A stretch of DNA of 36,136 nt, taken from Anaerolineales bacterium (GTDB lineage Bacteria; Chloroflexota; Anaerolineae; Anaerolineales; E44-bin32). Below are positions 17,179-24,774 of this stretch, piece after piece (the first letter of the stretch is position 1; the number at the start of each line of letters is the position of its first letter). The notes beneath the pieces were generated by a model that worked only from the letters and a program-made list of their open reading frames with translations, had not been told where the DNA came from and searched no databases. Where the stretch lies: assembly GCA_029210945.1 (NCBI GenBank), contig JARGGH010000027.1:1-36136 (forward strand). Reading direction: 5' to 3'. The translations under genes were made by a program, and so were the position numbers.

Positions 17179-19152
17179 ATGAAATCGTATAAATGGATGA
17201 CGTTCTTGCTGTTGATCGCGCTGATGCTTGGCGCGTGCGCGGGTGCTGCGCCGACCGAGGACACGACCGGCGCACCTGACGAGCCAGCGGGACCTTTCCG
17301 GGTGGCAGTCGTTATGCCGAGCGCGATCAACGATCTGGCCTTCAGCCAGAGCATGTATGATGCACTGCTGACCGTCCAGGAACGGATGGGCGGCGAGGAG
17401 AAGATGGAAATCGTCTTCTCGGAGAGCATGTTTGTCGTCGATGACGCTGCGGCGGCGATCCGGGACTACGCTTCCCAGGGTTTTGACCTGGTCATCGCCC
17501 ACGGCTCGCAGTATGGAAGCTCCCTGCAGGAAATCGCCCCGGACTTCCCGGAGACCGCATTCGCCTGGGGGACCACGCTGGATACCTTCGAAGACCAGGG
17601 CATAACGAACGTTTTCGCCTATGAAGCGGCGTCCGACCAGGGCGGTTTTGTGAACGGCGTCCTGGCCGCGACCCTCTCAGAGAGCGGCGTGATTGGTGTC
17701 GTTGGTCCGATCGAGACCGGCGATGCGAAGCTCTACGTGGACGGTTTCGTGGCGGGCGCACAATCCGTTAACCCGGATATCGATGTGAACGTCAATTGGA
17801 TCGGCTCCTTCTCAGATGTGGCGCTGTCGGCTGAAGCAGCCAATACACACATCTCCGCCGGCGCAGACGTTCTGACCGGGACGGCCCAAATGGTCGTTGG
17901 CGCGGTGGGAGTTGCCGAAGAAGCCGGCGCACTCTGGTTCGGGACCCAGGCTGATCAATCTTCATTAGCTCCAGACATCGTGGTAGCAAATCAGGTCTAC
18001 CGGTGGGAGGTTGTCCTTGAGGATGTGATCGAGCTGGTGCAGTCAGGCACGTACGGCGCGAAATCATATCGCATCAATCTGGCCAACGGCGGTGAGGAAA
18101 TTGTCTTCAACCCCGGGTTCGATCTTCCAGAAGATGTGAAGACGCTCGCTGAGGACACGATTGCCGGGATCATCGATGGTTCGATCGTTGTCGGCGGGAG
18201 CGCGGCAGAAGCCCAGACACTCCCCAGCTTCGAGGAGACCTTCCGGGTAGCAGTTGTGATGCCCAGCGCGATCAACGATCTCGCCTTCAGCCAGAGCATG
18301 TATGATGCGCTGGTGACCATCCAGGAACGGATGGGCGGCGAGGAGAAGATGGAAATCGTCTTCTCGGAAAGCATGTTCGTCGTCGATGACGCCGCTGCGG
18401 CGATTCGTGACTACGCTGCTTCGGGCTATGATCTCGTCATCGCACACGGCTCGCAGTATGGCAGTTCGCTGCAAGAGATCGCGCCTGACTTTCCCGAAAC
18501 GTCCTTCGCCTGGGGAACGACGGTCGACACTTTCACCGATCAGGGCATCACGAATGTCTTTGCGTACGAAGCAGCTTCTGATGAAGGCGGCTATGTCAAT
18601 GGCGTCATGGCGGCTACGTTGTCGGAGAGCGGTGTAATCGGCGTGGTCGGACCGATCGAGACCGGCGATGCGAAGCTCTATGTCGATGGCTTCGTCGCCG
18701 GCGTTAGCTCGGTTGACCCCAGGATCGACGTGAATGTCAATTGGATCGGGTCCTTTTCCGATGTGGCCCTCGCCGCTGAAGCTGCCAATACACATCTCTC
18801 TGCAGGTGCTGATGTGCTCACGGGCACGGCACAGATGGTCGTCGGCGCCATCGGCGCGGCGGAGGAGAATGGTGCGCTGTGGTTTGGAACCCAGTCTGAC
18901 CAATCTTCACTCGCCCCGGATATCGTTGTCGCAAACCAGGTATATCGGTGGGAAGTCGTGCTTGAGGAGATCCTGACGTTGATTTCCGAGGGCAAGTACG
19001 GGGGCCAGGCGTTTGTCATCGATCTGGCGAACGGCGGCGAAGAGGTTGCTTTCAACCCCGGATTCGATCTCCCGGCTGACGTGCAAGCGCTGGCGGAGGA
19101 GACGATTCAGGGCATCATCGACGGTTCAATAACGATCGACCTGGGAGGATAA
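17179..19152 (+). CDS. BMP-family binding lipoprotein with two tandem binding domains
   Basis: A 657-residue lipoprotein. The signal peptide ends in the lipobox LGAC (Cys20), followed by a short Thr/Pro/Glu linker. Two complete BMP/PnrA-type solute-binding domains follow, starting at about residues 40 and 355 with the same FRVAVVMPSAINDLAFSQ segment. The repeat unit is 315 codons. The copies are about 85% identical by eye, with most changes near residues 275-295 of the first copy and the matching part of the second. Ordinary BMP proteins have one domain of 330-400 residues. ATG at 17179 follows AAAGGAG; a GTG at 17155 is less likely. Two ligand sites on one anchor should raise local capture for the system 2 permeases. 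Nucleoside or nucleobase binding is inferred from the family. Confidence 0.92.
   Translation: MKSYKWMTFLLLIALMLGACAGAAPTEDTTGAPDEPAGPFRVAVVMPSAINDLAFSQSMYDALLTVQERMGGEEKMEIVFSESMFVVDDAAAAIRDYASQGFDLVIAHGSQYGSSLQEIAPDFPETAFAWGTTLDTFEDQGITNVFAYEAASDQGGFVNGVLAATLSESGVIGVVGPIETGDAKLYVDGFVAGAQSVNPDIDVNVNWIGSFSDVALSAEAANTHISAGADVLTGTAQMVVGAVGVAEEAGALWFGTQADQSSLAPDIVVANQVYRWEVVLEDVIELVQSGTYGAKSYRINLANGGEEIVFNPGFDLPEDVKTLAEDTIAGIIDGSIVVGGSAAEAQTLPSFEETFRVAVVMPSAINDLAFSQSMYDALVTIQERMGGEEKMEIVFSESMFVVDDAAAAIRDYAASGYDLVIAHGSQYGSSLQEIAPDFPETSFAWGTTVDTFTDQGITNVFAYEAASDEGGYVNGVMAATLSESGVIGVVGPIETGDAKLYVDGFVAGVSSVDPRIDVNVNWIGSFSDVALAAEAANTHLSAGADVLTGTAQMVVGAIGAAEENGALWFGTQSDQSSLAPDIVVANQVYRWEVVLEEILTLISEGKYGGQAFVIDLANGGEEVAFNPGFDLPADVQALAEETIQGIIDGSITIDLGG
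17296..19125 (+). repeat. intragenic tandem duplication, 945-base period
   Basis: Copy 1 begins at 17296 and copy 2 at 18241, exactly 945 bases (315 codons) apart and in frame. Long blocks are identical or nearly so at the DNA level, for example the region encoding MGGEEKMEIVFSESMF. Drift elsewhere is largely at third codon positions, so both copies appear to be under selection or homogenised. Confidence 0.9.
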
Positions 19153-19173
19153 GTACCCAACCACTCAGGCTGA

Positions 19174-19208
19174 GCGCACCCCGGGAGCGAGCATGCCCCG
19201 GGGTGCGC
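19174..19208 (+). promoter_or_regulatory. intercistronic hairpin between binding protein and ATPase genes (system 2)
   Basis: Positions 19174-19185 and 19197-19208 form a perfect 12-bp GC-rich stem with an 11-base loop, starting 22 bases after the binding-protein stop codon. No U-tract follows. It has the same position as the 3842-3881 hairpin of system 1 but an unrelated sequence, suggesting a shared way of lowering expression of downstream genes or protecting upstream mRNA. Confidence 0.55.
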
Positions 19209-19319
19209 GCCATGGGGCGATCGATGCGGAATATGATCCCGCGCATCGAGAGCATCAATGTGTGCGTGTTGTAAGAATGACTCGAACGATAGGTTTGGCT
19301 GGATTTGAAGGATGGTCGA

Positions 19320-20888
19320 ATGAGTGATCGAAACGTTCTCCCTTCAGGGCAAGCGAAAATCGATGAGCTAGAGATGGTGGGGATCGTCAAACGCTTCCCG
19401 GGCGTGCTCGCCAACGACGATATCGATTTCGATGTGCGGGCAGGTGAGGTGCACGCGCTGCTCGGGGAAAATGGTGCCGGTAAAAGCACGCTGATGAAGA
19501 TCCTCTACGGGCTTTATCAAGCGGACGAGGGGGAGATCCTGGTCAGCGGGGAGCGGGTGGAGATCACGAATCCCACGGATGCGATCGCGCACGGGATCGG
19601 CATGATCCACCAGCACTTCATGCTTGTCGAGACGTTGACGGTCGCTGAGAACGTCGCCCTTGGTCTGAAATCCACGCGGGGATTGCTCACAGACATCGAG
19701 CATGTATCCGAACGCATCGATGAACTGGCCCGGCTTTACGGCCTCTTCGTCGATCCTGCTGCCTACATCTGGCAGCTGTCTGTCGGTCAGCAGCAGCGCG
19801 TCGAAATTCTTAAAGCGCTCTACCGTGGGGCGGCATTGCTGATCCTCGACGAGCCGACCGCCGTCCTGACCCCCCAGGAGGTCGATGATCTTTTCAGAAT
19901 CATGCGCCAGATGGCCGATGATGGCCACGCCCTTATTTTTATCTCACACAAGCTCCACGAGGTGATCGAGATCAGCCAGCGCGTGACTGTGCTGCGGGAC
20001 GGACGCAAGATCGGCACAAAACCGACCTCCGAAACAACCAAGTCCGACCTCGGAACCTGGATGGTTGGTCGCGAGGTGTCATTCCGTCCAATCAAGAGCG
20101 AATCTGAGCCGGGCGAGGTGCGTCTGCGCCTGGATAACGTTTCTGCGCTCAGCAATCGAGAAACTCCGGCGTTAAAAGGGGTCAGCCTTGAGGTGCGCTC
20201 AGGCGAAATTCTCGGGCTGGCGGGAGTCTCGGGGAACGGGCAGCGCGAATTGGCGGAGGTCATCACCGGGCTCTGCCCGGTGACCGGCGGGAGCGTCTTT
20301 CTTGAAGGCGAGGATGTGACCGACAAATCGGTGGCCGAACGCACCGAGCGCATGCTTTCCTATATCCCCGAAGAACGCATGCGGGACGGGATGATCCGGA
20401 ATTTCACCGTCGCTGAAAATCTGATCTTGCGCGAGCACAACAAAGCGCCTTACGCTCGTTCAGGATTCCTGGACCTGGACCAGATTGCTGTACACACCGG
20501 GGATCTGATCCAGGAGTACAACGTAAAAACGCCCTCCCAGGAGACGTATGTCAAGAGCCTTTCGGGTGGAAACATACAGAAATTGGTTCTGGCGAGAGAG
20601 CTCTCACGGCAGCCGCGCGTGATCGTCGCGGCACAGCCGACGCGTGGGCTCGACATCGGAGCGACGGAGTACGTGCACCAGCAGTTGATCCGCCAGCGCA
20701 GCAGCGGCGCAGCAACGCTGCTTATTTCGGAGGATCTCGACGAGATCCTGGCGCTCTCGGATCGCATCGCGGTGATTTATGAAGGGGAAATCATGGGCAC
20801 TCTCGACGCGCATGACGCGACTGCAGAAGAGATCGGGTTGTTGATGGCAGGTGTGCGGCCGGATGAGAGAAGTGAAGCGGTGGGATGA
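19320..20888 (+). CDS. BMP-type ABC transporter double ATPase (system 2)
   Basis: A 522-residue protein with two fused ATPase domains. Domain 1 has Walker A GENGAGKS (about residues 49-56), LSVGQQQ (about 153-159) and Walker B LLILDEP (about 173-179). Domain 2 has the degenerate GVSGNGQREL in place of Walker A, then LSGGN and a PTRGLDIGA block. ATG at 19320 has AAGGA at 7 bases; a TTG at 19305 is a weaker choice. It lies after the binding-protein gene, whereas in system 1 the ATPase precedes the permeases. It energises the permeases at 14956-17021. Confidence 0.94.
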   Translation: MSDRNVLPSGQAKIDELEMVGIVKRFPGVLANDDIDFDVRAGEVHALLGENGAGKSTLMKILYGLYQADEGEILVSGERVEITNPTDAIAHGIGMIHQHFMLVETLTVAENVALGLKSTRGLLTDIEHVSERIDELARLYGLFVDPAAYIWQLSVGQQQRVEILKALYRGAALLILDEPTAVLTPQEVDDLFRIMRQMADDGHALIFISHKLHEVIEISQRVTVLRDGRKIGTKPTSETTKSDLGTWMVGREVSFRPIKSESEPGEVRLRLDNVSALSNRETPALKGVSLEVRSGEILGLAGVSGNGQRELAEVITGLCPVTGGSVFLEGEDVTDKSVAERTERMLSYIPEERMRDGMIRNFTVAENLILREHNKAPYARSGFLDLDQIAVHTGDLIQEYNVKTPSQETYVKSLSGGNIQKLVLARELSRQPRVIVAAQPTRGLDIGATEYVHQQLIRQRSSGAATLLISEDLDEILALSDRIAVIYEGEIMGTLDAHDATAEEIGLLMAGVRPDERSEAVG

Positions 20889-21005
20889 TGCAGCCTGAGC
20901 GTGTGGGACATTTCCCCCGGTGAGTCGGACTTAAATCAGGAGCGGCCGGCCGGGAACAGATCGCAACCGAATTCGTTTTTTTCGAAGGGAATTATTACGC
21001 GGATA

Positions 21006-21434
21006 ATGAAGCCAGTCATCCTTTATGGTAACCCGTTTTGCCCGCAGGTTTATTCGATTCGCAGGGTGCTGGACCGCAGCGGCACCGAATACGAATACTT
21101 TGATATCCGTCAGGACGAGATGGCCGCCGCACGTGTGCGTGAGATCAATCATGGGAACGAGAGCGTGCCGACGCTGGTCTTCCCGGATAGCTCAACGCTG
21201 ACAGAACCCTCGACCCAGGAACTGCTACAGAAACTGCGCGGATACGGAGAAGACGTTGAGGTCCCGCGCAATGTGGCGGTCATAGCCTTGCTCCTGGAAG
21301 GACCCAGCCTCAGGCTGCTTGCGGCATTATTCGTGCTGGCCGGCGTCGCCACCGATCTGCAGTCGTTGACCTGGATCGGGCTGAGCCTGCTTGCGCTTTC
21401 TTTCTTGCTATTCTTCCTCCCGAGACGTTCTTGA
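21006..21434 (+). CDS. glutaredoxin-like domain with membrane tail
   Basis: A 142-residue protein. Residues 1-80 form a glutaredoxin/mycoredoxin-like thioredoxin fold with active-site CPQV (Cys11) and the cis-proline segment SVPTLVF. The second active-site Cys is missing (Val14), so it can only act as a monothiol enzyme through mixed disulfides, or it has another partner. Residues about 90-138 are strongly hydrophobic and should form two membrane helices, ending in RRS. The start at 21006 fits the fold, although the reading frame is open from 20901 and no good ribosome-binding site is seen. Its neighbours give no clear functional clue. Confidence 0.75.
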   Translation: MKPVILYGNPFCPQVYSIRRVLDRSGTEYEYFDIRQDEMAAARVREINHGNESVPTLVFPDSSTLTEPSTQELLQKLRGYGEDVEVPRNVAVIALLLEGPSLRLLAALFVLAGVATDLQSLTWIGLSLLALSFLLFFLPRRS

Positions 21435-21469
21435 TCCCGTAAGCACCGGATCCTGGAGGAAACTCTGAA

Positions 21470-23017
21470 TCAATCACCACTCTCCAATGATTCCTCCGTG
21501 TAGAAGCCATTCCGTTTCAAAACCCCGGTGCCAGAAATCGTAGCGGACGCGTTGCAGGTCTCTATGTTGTTATCCTTGTCTGCGATGTTGATTTCCAGCT
21601 CGACGTTCCCGGTGCTCCCTGGCATTTCAGCCAGGTTTGAATTTTCCGCAGGCACCTCGCAAGGGAACCCGTTTTCCGGAATCGGAAAACTGTAGTGACC
21701 ATAGACATAACCCCATGTATCACAGGATTGTGCGGTGAGAAGCAGCACCAGAACCGTGATCAGGAGCAGGGTGATCCTGCGCCGCTTTCTCGAAGGGATT
21801 CGCGATGCAAGTGGGTAGATCGGGATCAGGGCAGCGAGTGCGATGGCGTGTCCCCGGGTAGGAGAAGGCTCGATCCAGTATGATGAGCTGCGTGGGATAT
21901 TGATGATTGCTTCGATATCCAGATTTGTGCCGATAACCCGCGCGGTACCATCCACGCGGGCACCCTCAAGGCTCTCGGTCGCCTGCCAACTCCAGACGTT
22001 GCCTTCCGGCGTGCTCTCAACAACAACCCACTTGCCGCCGGCTGCCAACCAAAGCAGCATTGGCTCGGCTGGATATCCAGCGGTAAGGGTCGTATCCTCA
22101 CACGTGCTCGATTGGCTCAGGACTTGATAAGACTCGACGACAAAATCGCCATCCCCGCTCAGTGAGCAGCGCTCCTCCTCCGGCGGCGGGGGAGGTGCTT
22201 TCGAAGTTGCTGCAGCTTCGGTATCTTCTGCCTCAGACACTTCATCAGGTGTGGTCGTCACTTCGGCGACCTTTGCCGGGCCGATCAGCGCGGCGTGCAC
22301 GATTGCCCCCGAGGCCTTATCGGTGCACACCAGGTACCCGGATCTCTCAGGGTTGAGCGGTTCCTCGGGTGTGCGGCCCAATTGGCCCATCGCGGCGATG
22401 TACTCCCCACGACCAACACCCTGGCGGACGACCGTTTTCATCGTTTGACCGACCTGGCCAAGCCGGTCCAACTTGTCGGCGAGCAGCTGATCACGGATGC
22501 GATCCCGCATGCGCTCTCTCTCCGCGTTGGATGGGTTCTGGAGCGCGCCGGCGAGGATCGCTGCGTTCGTGTACGCCGTAGCGGCCACATCGGCGGTGGC
22601 GTTGGCGCGATCGACGCCGCGGATGTTGCTCAAGGGGCTGCCTTCTTCGACCAGTGAAACCGGCGTTCGCTCAGTCTCGTCAAAGCGGGCAAGTTCCGCG
22701 TCGATCTCATTGATCTTGTCAAGTGCATCATCCATCCCTGCATGCATGTTGCTCATCGCCTGGTCGACCTGAGTCAGCACACCACCTAAGAGCTGGTCGA
22801 TCTTCTGGCCGGCGGCATAGCCCACTTCGTACGCAGTTTCACGCAGGATCGGGATGTCTCCAACTTTGTCTGCCAATGCTTGAGCGAGCGCATCGAACGG
22901 TCGTCCTTCGGCAATCGCGGCCTGCACTGCTTCGGCAGCCTGGCGCAGTTCTCCCACCGTCGAGCGCAGGTCACCGATGAGATGCTGGCCACCCGGCGAG
23001 CGCACCAGGACACCCAC
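21470..23017 (-). CDS. C-terminal part of an interrupted coiled-coil membrane protein
   Basis: A 515-residue open frame, unrecognised as a family. The N-terminal 200 residues are Ala/Glu/Gln-rich and predicted helical. A Pro-rich linker with four Pro in a row is near residue 275, then a probable beta domain with Cys residues. Two hydrophobic segments flank a basic RKRRR stretch near residues 390-425, followed by a Cys-containing tail. The GTG at 23017 has no ribosome-binding site. The same frame stays open up to 23116, where a single TAA separates it from the 108-residue frame carrying the signal peptide. It is therefore most likely the back part of a gene of about 657 codons, cut by one nonsense codon. 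Confidence 0.65.
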   Translation of the reverse strand: MGVLVRSPGGQHLIGDLRSTVGELRQAAEAVQAAIAEGRPFDALAQALADKVGDIPILRETAYEVGYAAGQKIDQLLGGVLTQVDQAMSNMHAGMDDALDKINEIDAELARFDETERTPVSLVEEGSPLSNIRGVDRANATADVAATAYTNAAILAGALQNPSNAERERMRDRIRDQLLADKLDRLGQVGQTMKTVVRQGVGRGEYIAAMGQLGRTPEEPLNPERSGYLVCTDKASGAIVHAALIGPAKVAEVTTTPDEVSEAEDTEAAATSKAPPPPPEEERCSLSGDGDFVVESYQVLSQSSTCEDTTLTAGYPAEPMLLWLAAGGKWVVVESTPEGNVWSWQATESLEGARVDGTARVIGTNLDIEAIINIPRSSSYWIEPSPTRGHAIALAALIPIYPLASRIPSRKRRRITLLLITVLVLLLTAQSCDTWGYVYGHYSFPIPENGFPCEVPAENSNLAEMPGSTGNVELEINIADKDNNIETCNASATISGTGVLKRNGFYTEESLESGD

Positions 23018-23116
23018 GACTTCGTTCGTCAGGTTGCGGTTGAATTCCCGTCGGGCGTCGTTCTTCTCGCCCTCGATCGCCTGTGTGACCGCATCGCGTT
23101 CGGCCTGCAGCGCTTC

Positions 23117-23443
23117 TTACATCTTGATGTAAGAGCGCAACTGGCTGCGAGTCTCGCTGTCAAAATCGCCGATCATCTCGCGATCCTGCAGCTGCTCGCG
23201 GGCTTCGTCGATGAGAGAGTCGTAGTAGGCATTCATCTCGCGTTGGGTGGCGCGCGCCTCCCGGTAGACACGGTTGCGCCGGCGGGCGGCGCCGATGACA
23301 TTAATCAGACCGACCAGCGCGTTGACGGGAGGGCCGGCTGCAGAGGTCTCCTGAATGTTGGGAGGGATGATCGGGAGCATTGAGACGATCAACACAAAAA
23401 CGAGGATGAATGAAGAGTACTTGATCCGATCCCGGCTCATCAT
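23117..23443 (-). CDS. N-terminal part of the interrupted coiled-coil membrane protein
   Basis: A 108-residue frame with a signal peptide or membrane anchor (hydrophobic residues about 11-28) followed by a charged helical segment (RRRNRVYREARATQREMN) that continues into the next frame after the TAA at 23117-23119. The start ATG overlaps the TGA of the upstream frame (ATGA), with GAAGGAGA before it. This coupling indicates the gene was functional in this operon. After the stop the protein would go on with EALQAERDAVTQ, the same helical character. A single C-to-T change in a CAA codon would explain the stop. Alternatives are a sequencing error or a genuine short protein. Confidence 0.65.
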   Translation of the reverse strand: MMSRDRIKYSSFILVFVLIVSMLPIIPPNIQETSAAGPPVNALVGLINVIGAARRRNRVYREARATQREMNAYYDSLIDEAREQLQDREMIGDFDSETRSQLRSYIKM

Positions 23444-23673
23444 GAGTCTCCTTCGCCGTCCGGGAACAGCGCGATCGTCTCGACGTAAATCAAGCCAGTC
23501 TCATCCAGGCCGAGGATGATCTGATCCCCGACCAGCATCGCACTACCCTCAAGCTCCTCGCCGGCGCCGGCCAAGTTGATCGATTCTGGAGAGGCTCCAG
23601 CCGGAGAAGCGGAGGACGCGATCCGTGAAGATTCGATTTGTGACATGCCCAGCTCGAAAGCGAGCGGGTCATA
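23440..23673 (-). pseudogene. C-terminal continuation of the FHA protein after an in-frame TAG
   Basis: Directly after the TAG at 23674-23676 the FHA frame stays open for 77 codons (YDPLAFELGMSQIE..., ending ALFPDGEGDS). There is an internal ATG at 23646, but no ribosome-binding site suggests separate translation. The end overlaps the start of the next gene (ATGA), as expected if ribosomes once read through to this point. I read it as the severed tail of the FHA gene. A CAG to TAG change would account for it. Confidence 0.6.
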
Positions 23674-24489
23674 CTAGGCGGGCATGATCGAGTCCTCCGG
23701 GGCGGGTTCGATGTCCATCGTCCAGGTCGCCTCGCCATCGACGAAATCGACACGCGTGCCGAATGCGAAATAACGCCATGTCTCGACACGCACCGGGCTG
23801 CCGCCGACGATGATCTCTGAGATTGTGAATGCATCCGGCCGGCCGAGATAGCTGATCACGCCGGGGCGATCGTCGACCGTGTCCTGCTCCAGGACCTCTT
23901 CGAGCGAGTACTCAGGGACACGACCTGCTCCCGAGAAGAGGTCGAAATCTCCCGGCAGATTGTCGAAGATGCCGAGGCTGTTGACTGCAAAAAACGCTGC
24001 GGCAATGCACATTGCGATCAAGAACAGAACGCCGCAGCCGACCCCGATGAACAGCAGCGGAGAGCGCTTTTTTTTGACTTCCGGTGGAGTCGGCGCTTCC
24101 GGTTCTTTCAGGTCTTCCATCTCCTCCCAGGGTTTGTCGAGTCCCTTTGCCGTTGGCAGGTCGATCTCAAGGTCGTCGGCGAAGACGGTCGGGGTTACAT
24201 CTTCAAGGTCGGCGACTTCGATGGTGAACTCGGTTGAACCCATGCGGATCTTGTCGCCCGCTGAGAGCGACACTGGTTTATCGATGCGCGCTTCGTTGAC
24301 GAAAGTGCCGTTGGCGGAGCCCTCGTCCCGGATGTAGAGCTTTTTCTCTTCGAGATAGACGGTGGCGTGCTTGCGCGAGACCTCGGAATCCTTCAAGCGG
24401 ACCGTGCATTCAGACCCACGTCCGAAGAGCACTTCACCTTCGATGGGCAGAGCATCTCCGTCGGGATTTGTGATCGTAAAATGACTCAT
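23674..24489 (-). CDS. FHA-domain membrane protein (apparently truncated by an in-frame TAG)
   Basis: A 271-residue frame. The N-terminal FHA domain (residues 1-95) has the phosphothreonine-binding signature: Gly23-Arg24, Ser38-Arg39 with His41, and Asn60-Gly61-Thr62. An acidic Pro-rich linker and one transmembrane helix (about 143-170) follow, then an extracytoplasmic domain with LGRPDAF and ETWRYF segments. ATG at 24489 has a strong AGGAGGTG at 7 bases. FHA domains read Ser/Thr kinase output, and a receptor-like kinase is encoded 1.5 kb upstream. The frame ends in TAG, but 77 more in-frame codons follow, so the intact protein probably had about 348 residues. Whether the short form works is unknown. 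Confidence 0.85.
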   Translation of the reverse strand: MSHFTITNPDGDALPIEGEVLFGRGSECTVRLKDSEVSRKHATVYLEEKKLYIRDEGSANGTFVNEARIDKPVSLSAGDKIRMGSTEFTIEVADLEDVTPTVFADDLEIDLPTAKGLDKPWEEMEDLKEPEAPTPPEVKKKRSPLLFIGVGCGVLFLIAMCIAAAFFAVNSLGIFDNLPGDFDLFSGAGRVPEYSLEEVLEQDTVDDRPGVISYLGRPDAFTISEIIVGGSPVRVETWRYFAFGTRVDFVDGEATWTMDIEPAPEDSIMPA

Positions 24490-24502
24490 GAGAGTGCACC
24501 TC

Positions 24503-24682
24503 CTACGGAAGAATAACGCCTATATTAGATGAAGGTTGTGAATTTTGCAGGCGCCCAGGGAGTGATCGGACGACTCTCTCCGGTGTTGGTGTTGGGTTTG
24601 CACCGGCCCCGATTGGAAAAATGTGGGCATCCTGGCTTGCGCCGCTGGCGGCGTCCATAGTATCGGCATCGCTCCAGCCCAT
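24503..24682 (-). CDS. possible 59-residue ORF before the FHA gene
   Basis: ATG at 24682 is preceded by AGGGGGACGAT, a fair ribosome-binding site. The TAG stop at 24503-24505 merges with the FHA gene's ribosome-binding site 13 bases before its start. The product is acidic at first (MGWSDADTMDAA), then Gly/Pro/Thr-rich (GAGANPTPTPE) and Ser/Gln-rich. No signal peptide and no family is recognised. Codon use in the first half resembles the neighbours. The frame stays open upstream into the end of the metallophosphoesterase gene, so it could be chance or a remnant. It is the only candidate gene in the 285-base gap. Confidence 0.3.
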   Translation of the reverse strand: MGWSDADTMDAASGASQDAHIFPIGAGANPTPTPERVVRSLPGRLQNSQPSSNIGVILP

Positions 24683-24774
24683 ATCGTCCCCCTGAGGATC
24701 GACAGAGCTGTTCCCGGCTGCTGTGGCCTCGGGGATTGTTGAGCAATTTGCGATGGCAGGGAGATCGAGCGGTG

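Noticed and set aside
18064..18903. Minus-strand open frame of 279 codons inside the duplicated binding-protein gene
   Set aside because: It is antisense to the repeated domain, has no recognisable content, and parts of it recur in the other copy only because the coding strand is duplicated.
23117..23676. Alternative genetic code (TAG/TAA read as Gln)
   Set aside because: TAG, TAA and TGA all end undisputed genes in the same window, so global reassignment does not fit; mutation or sequence error is simpler.
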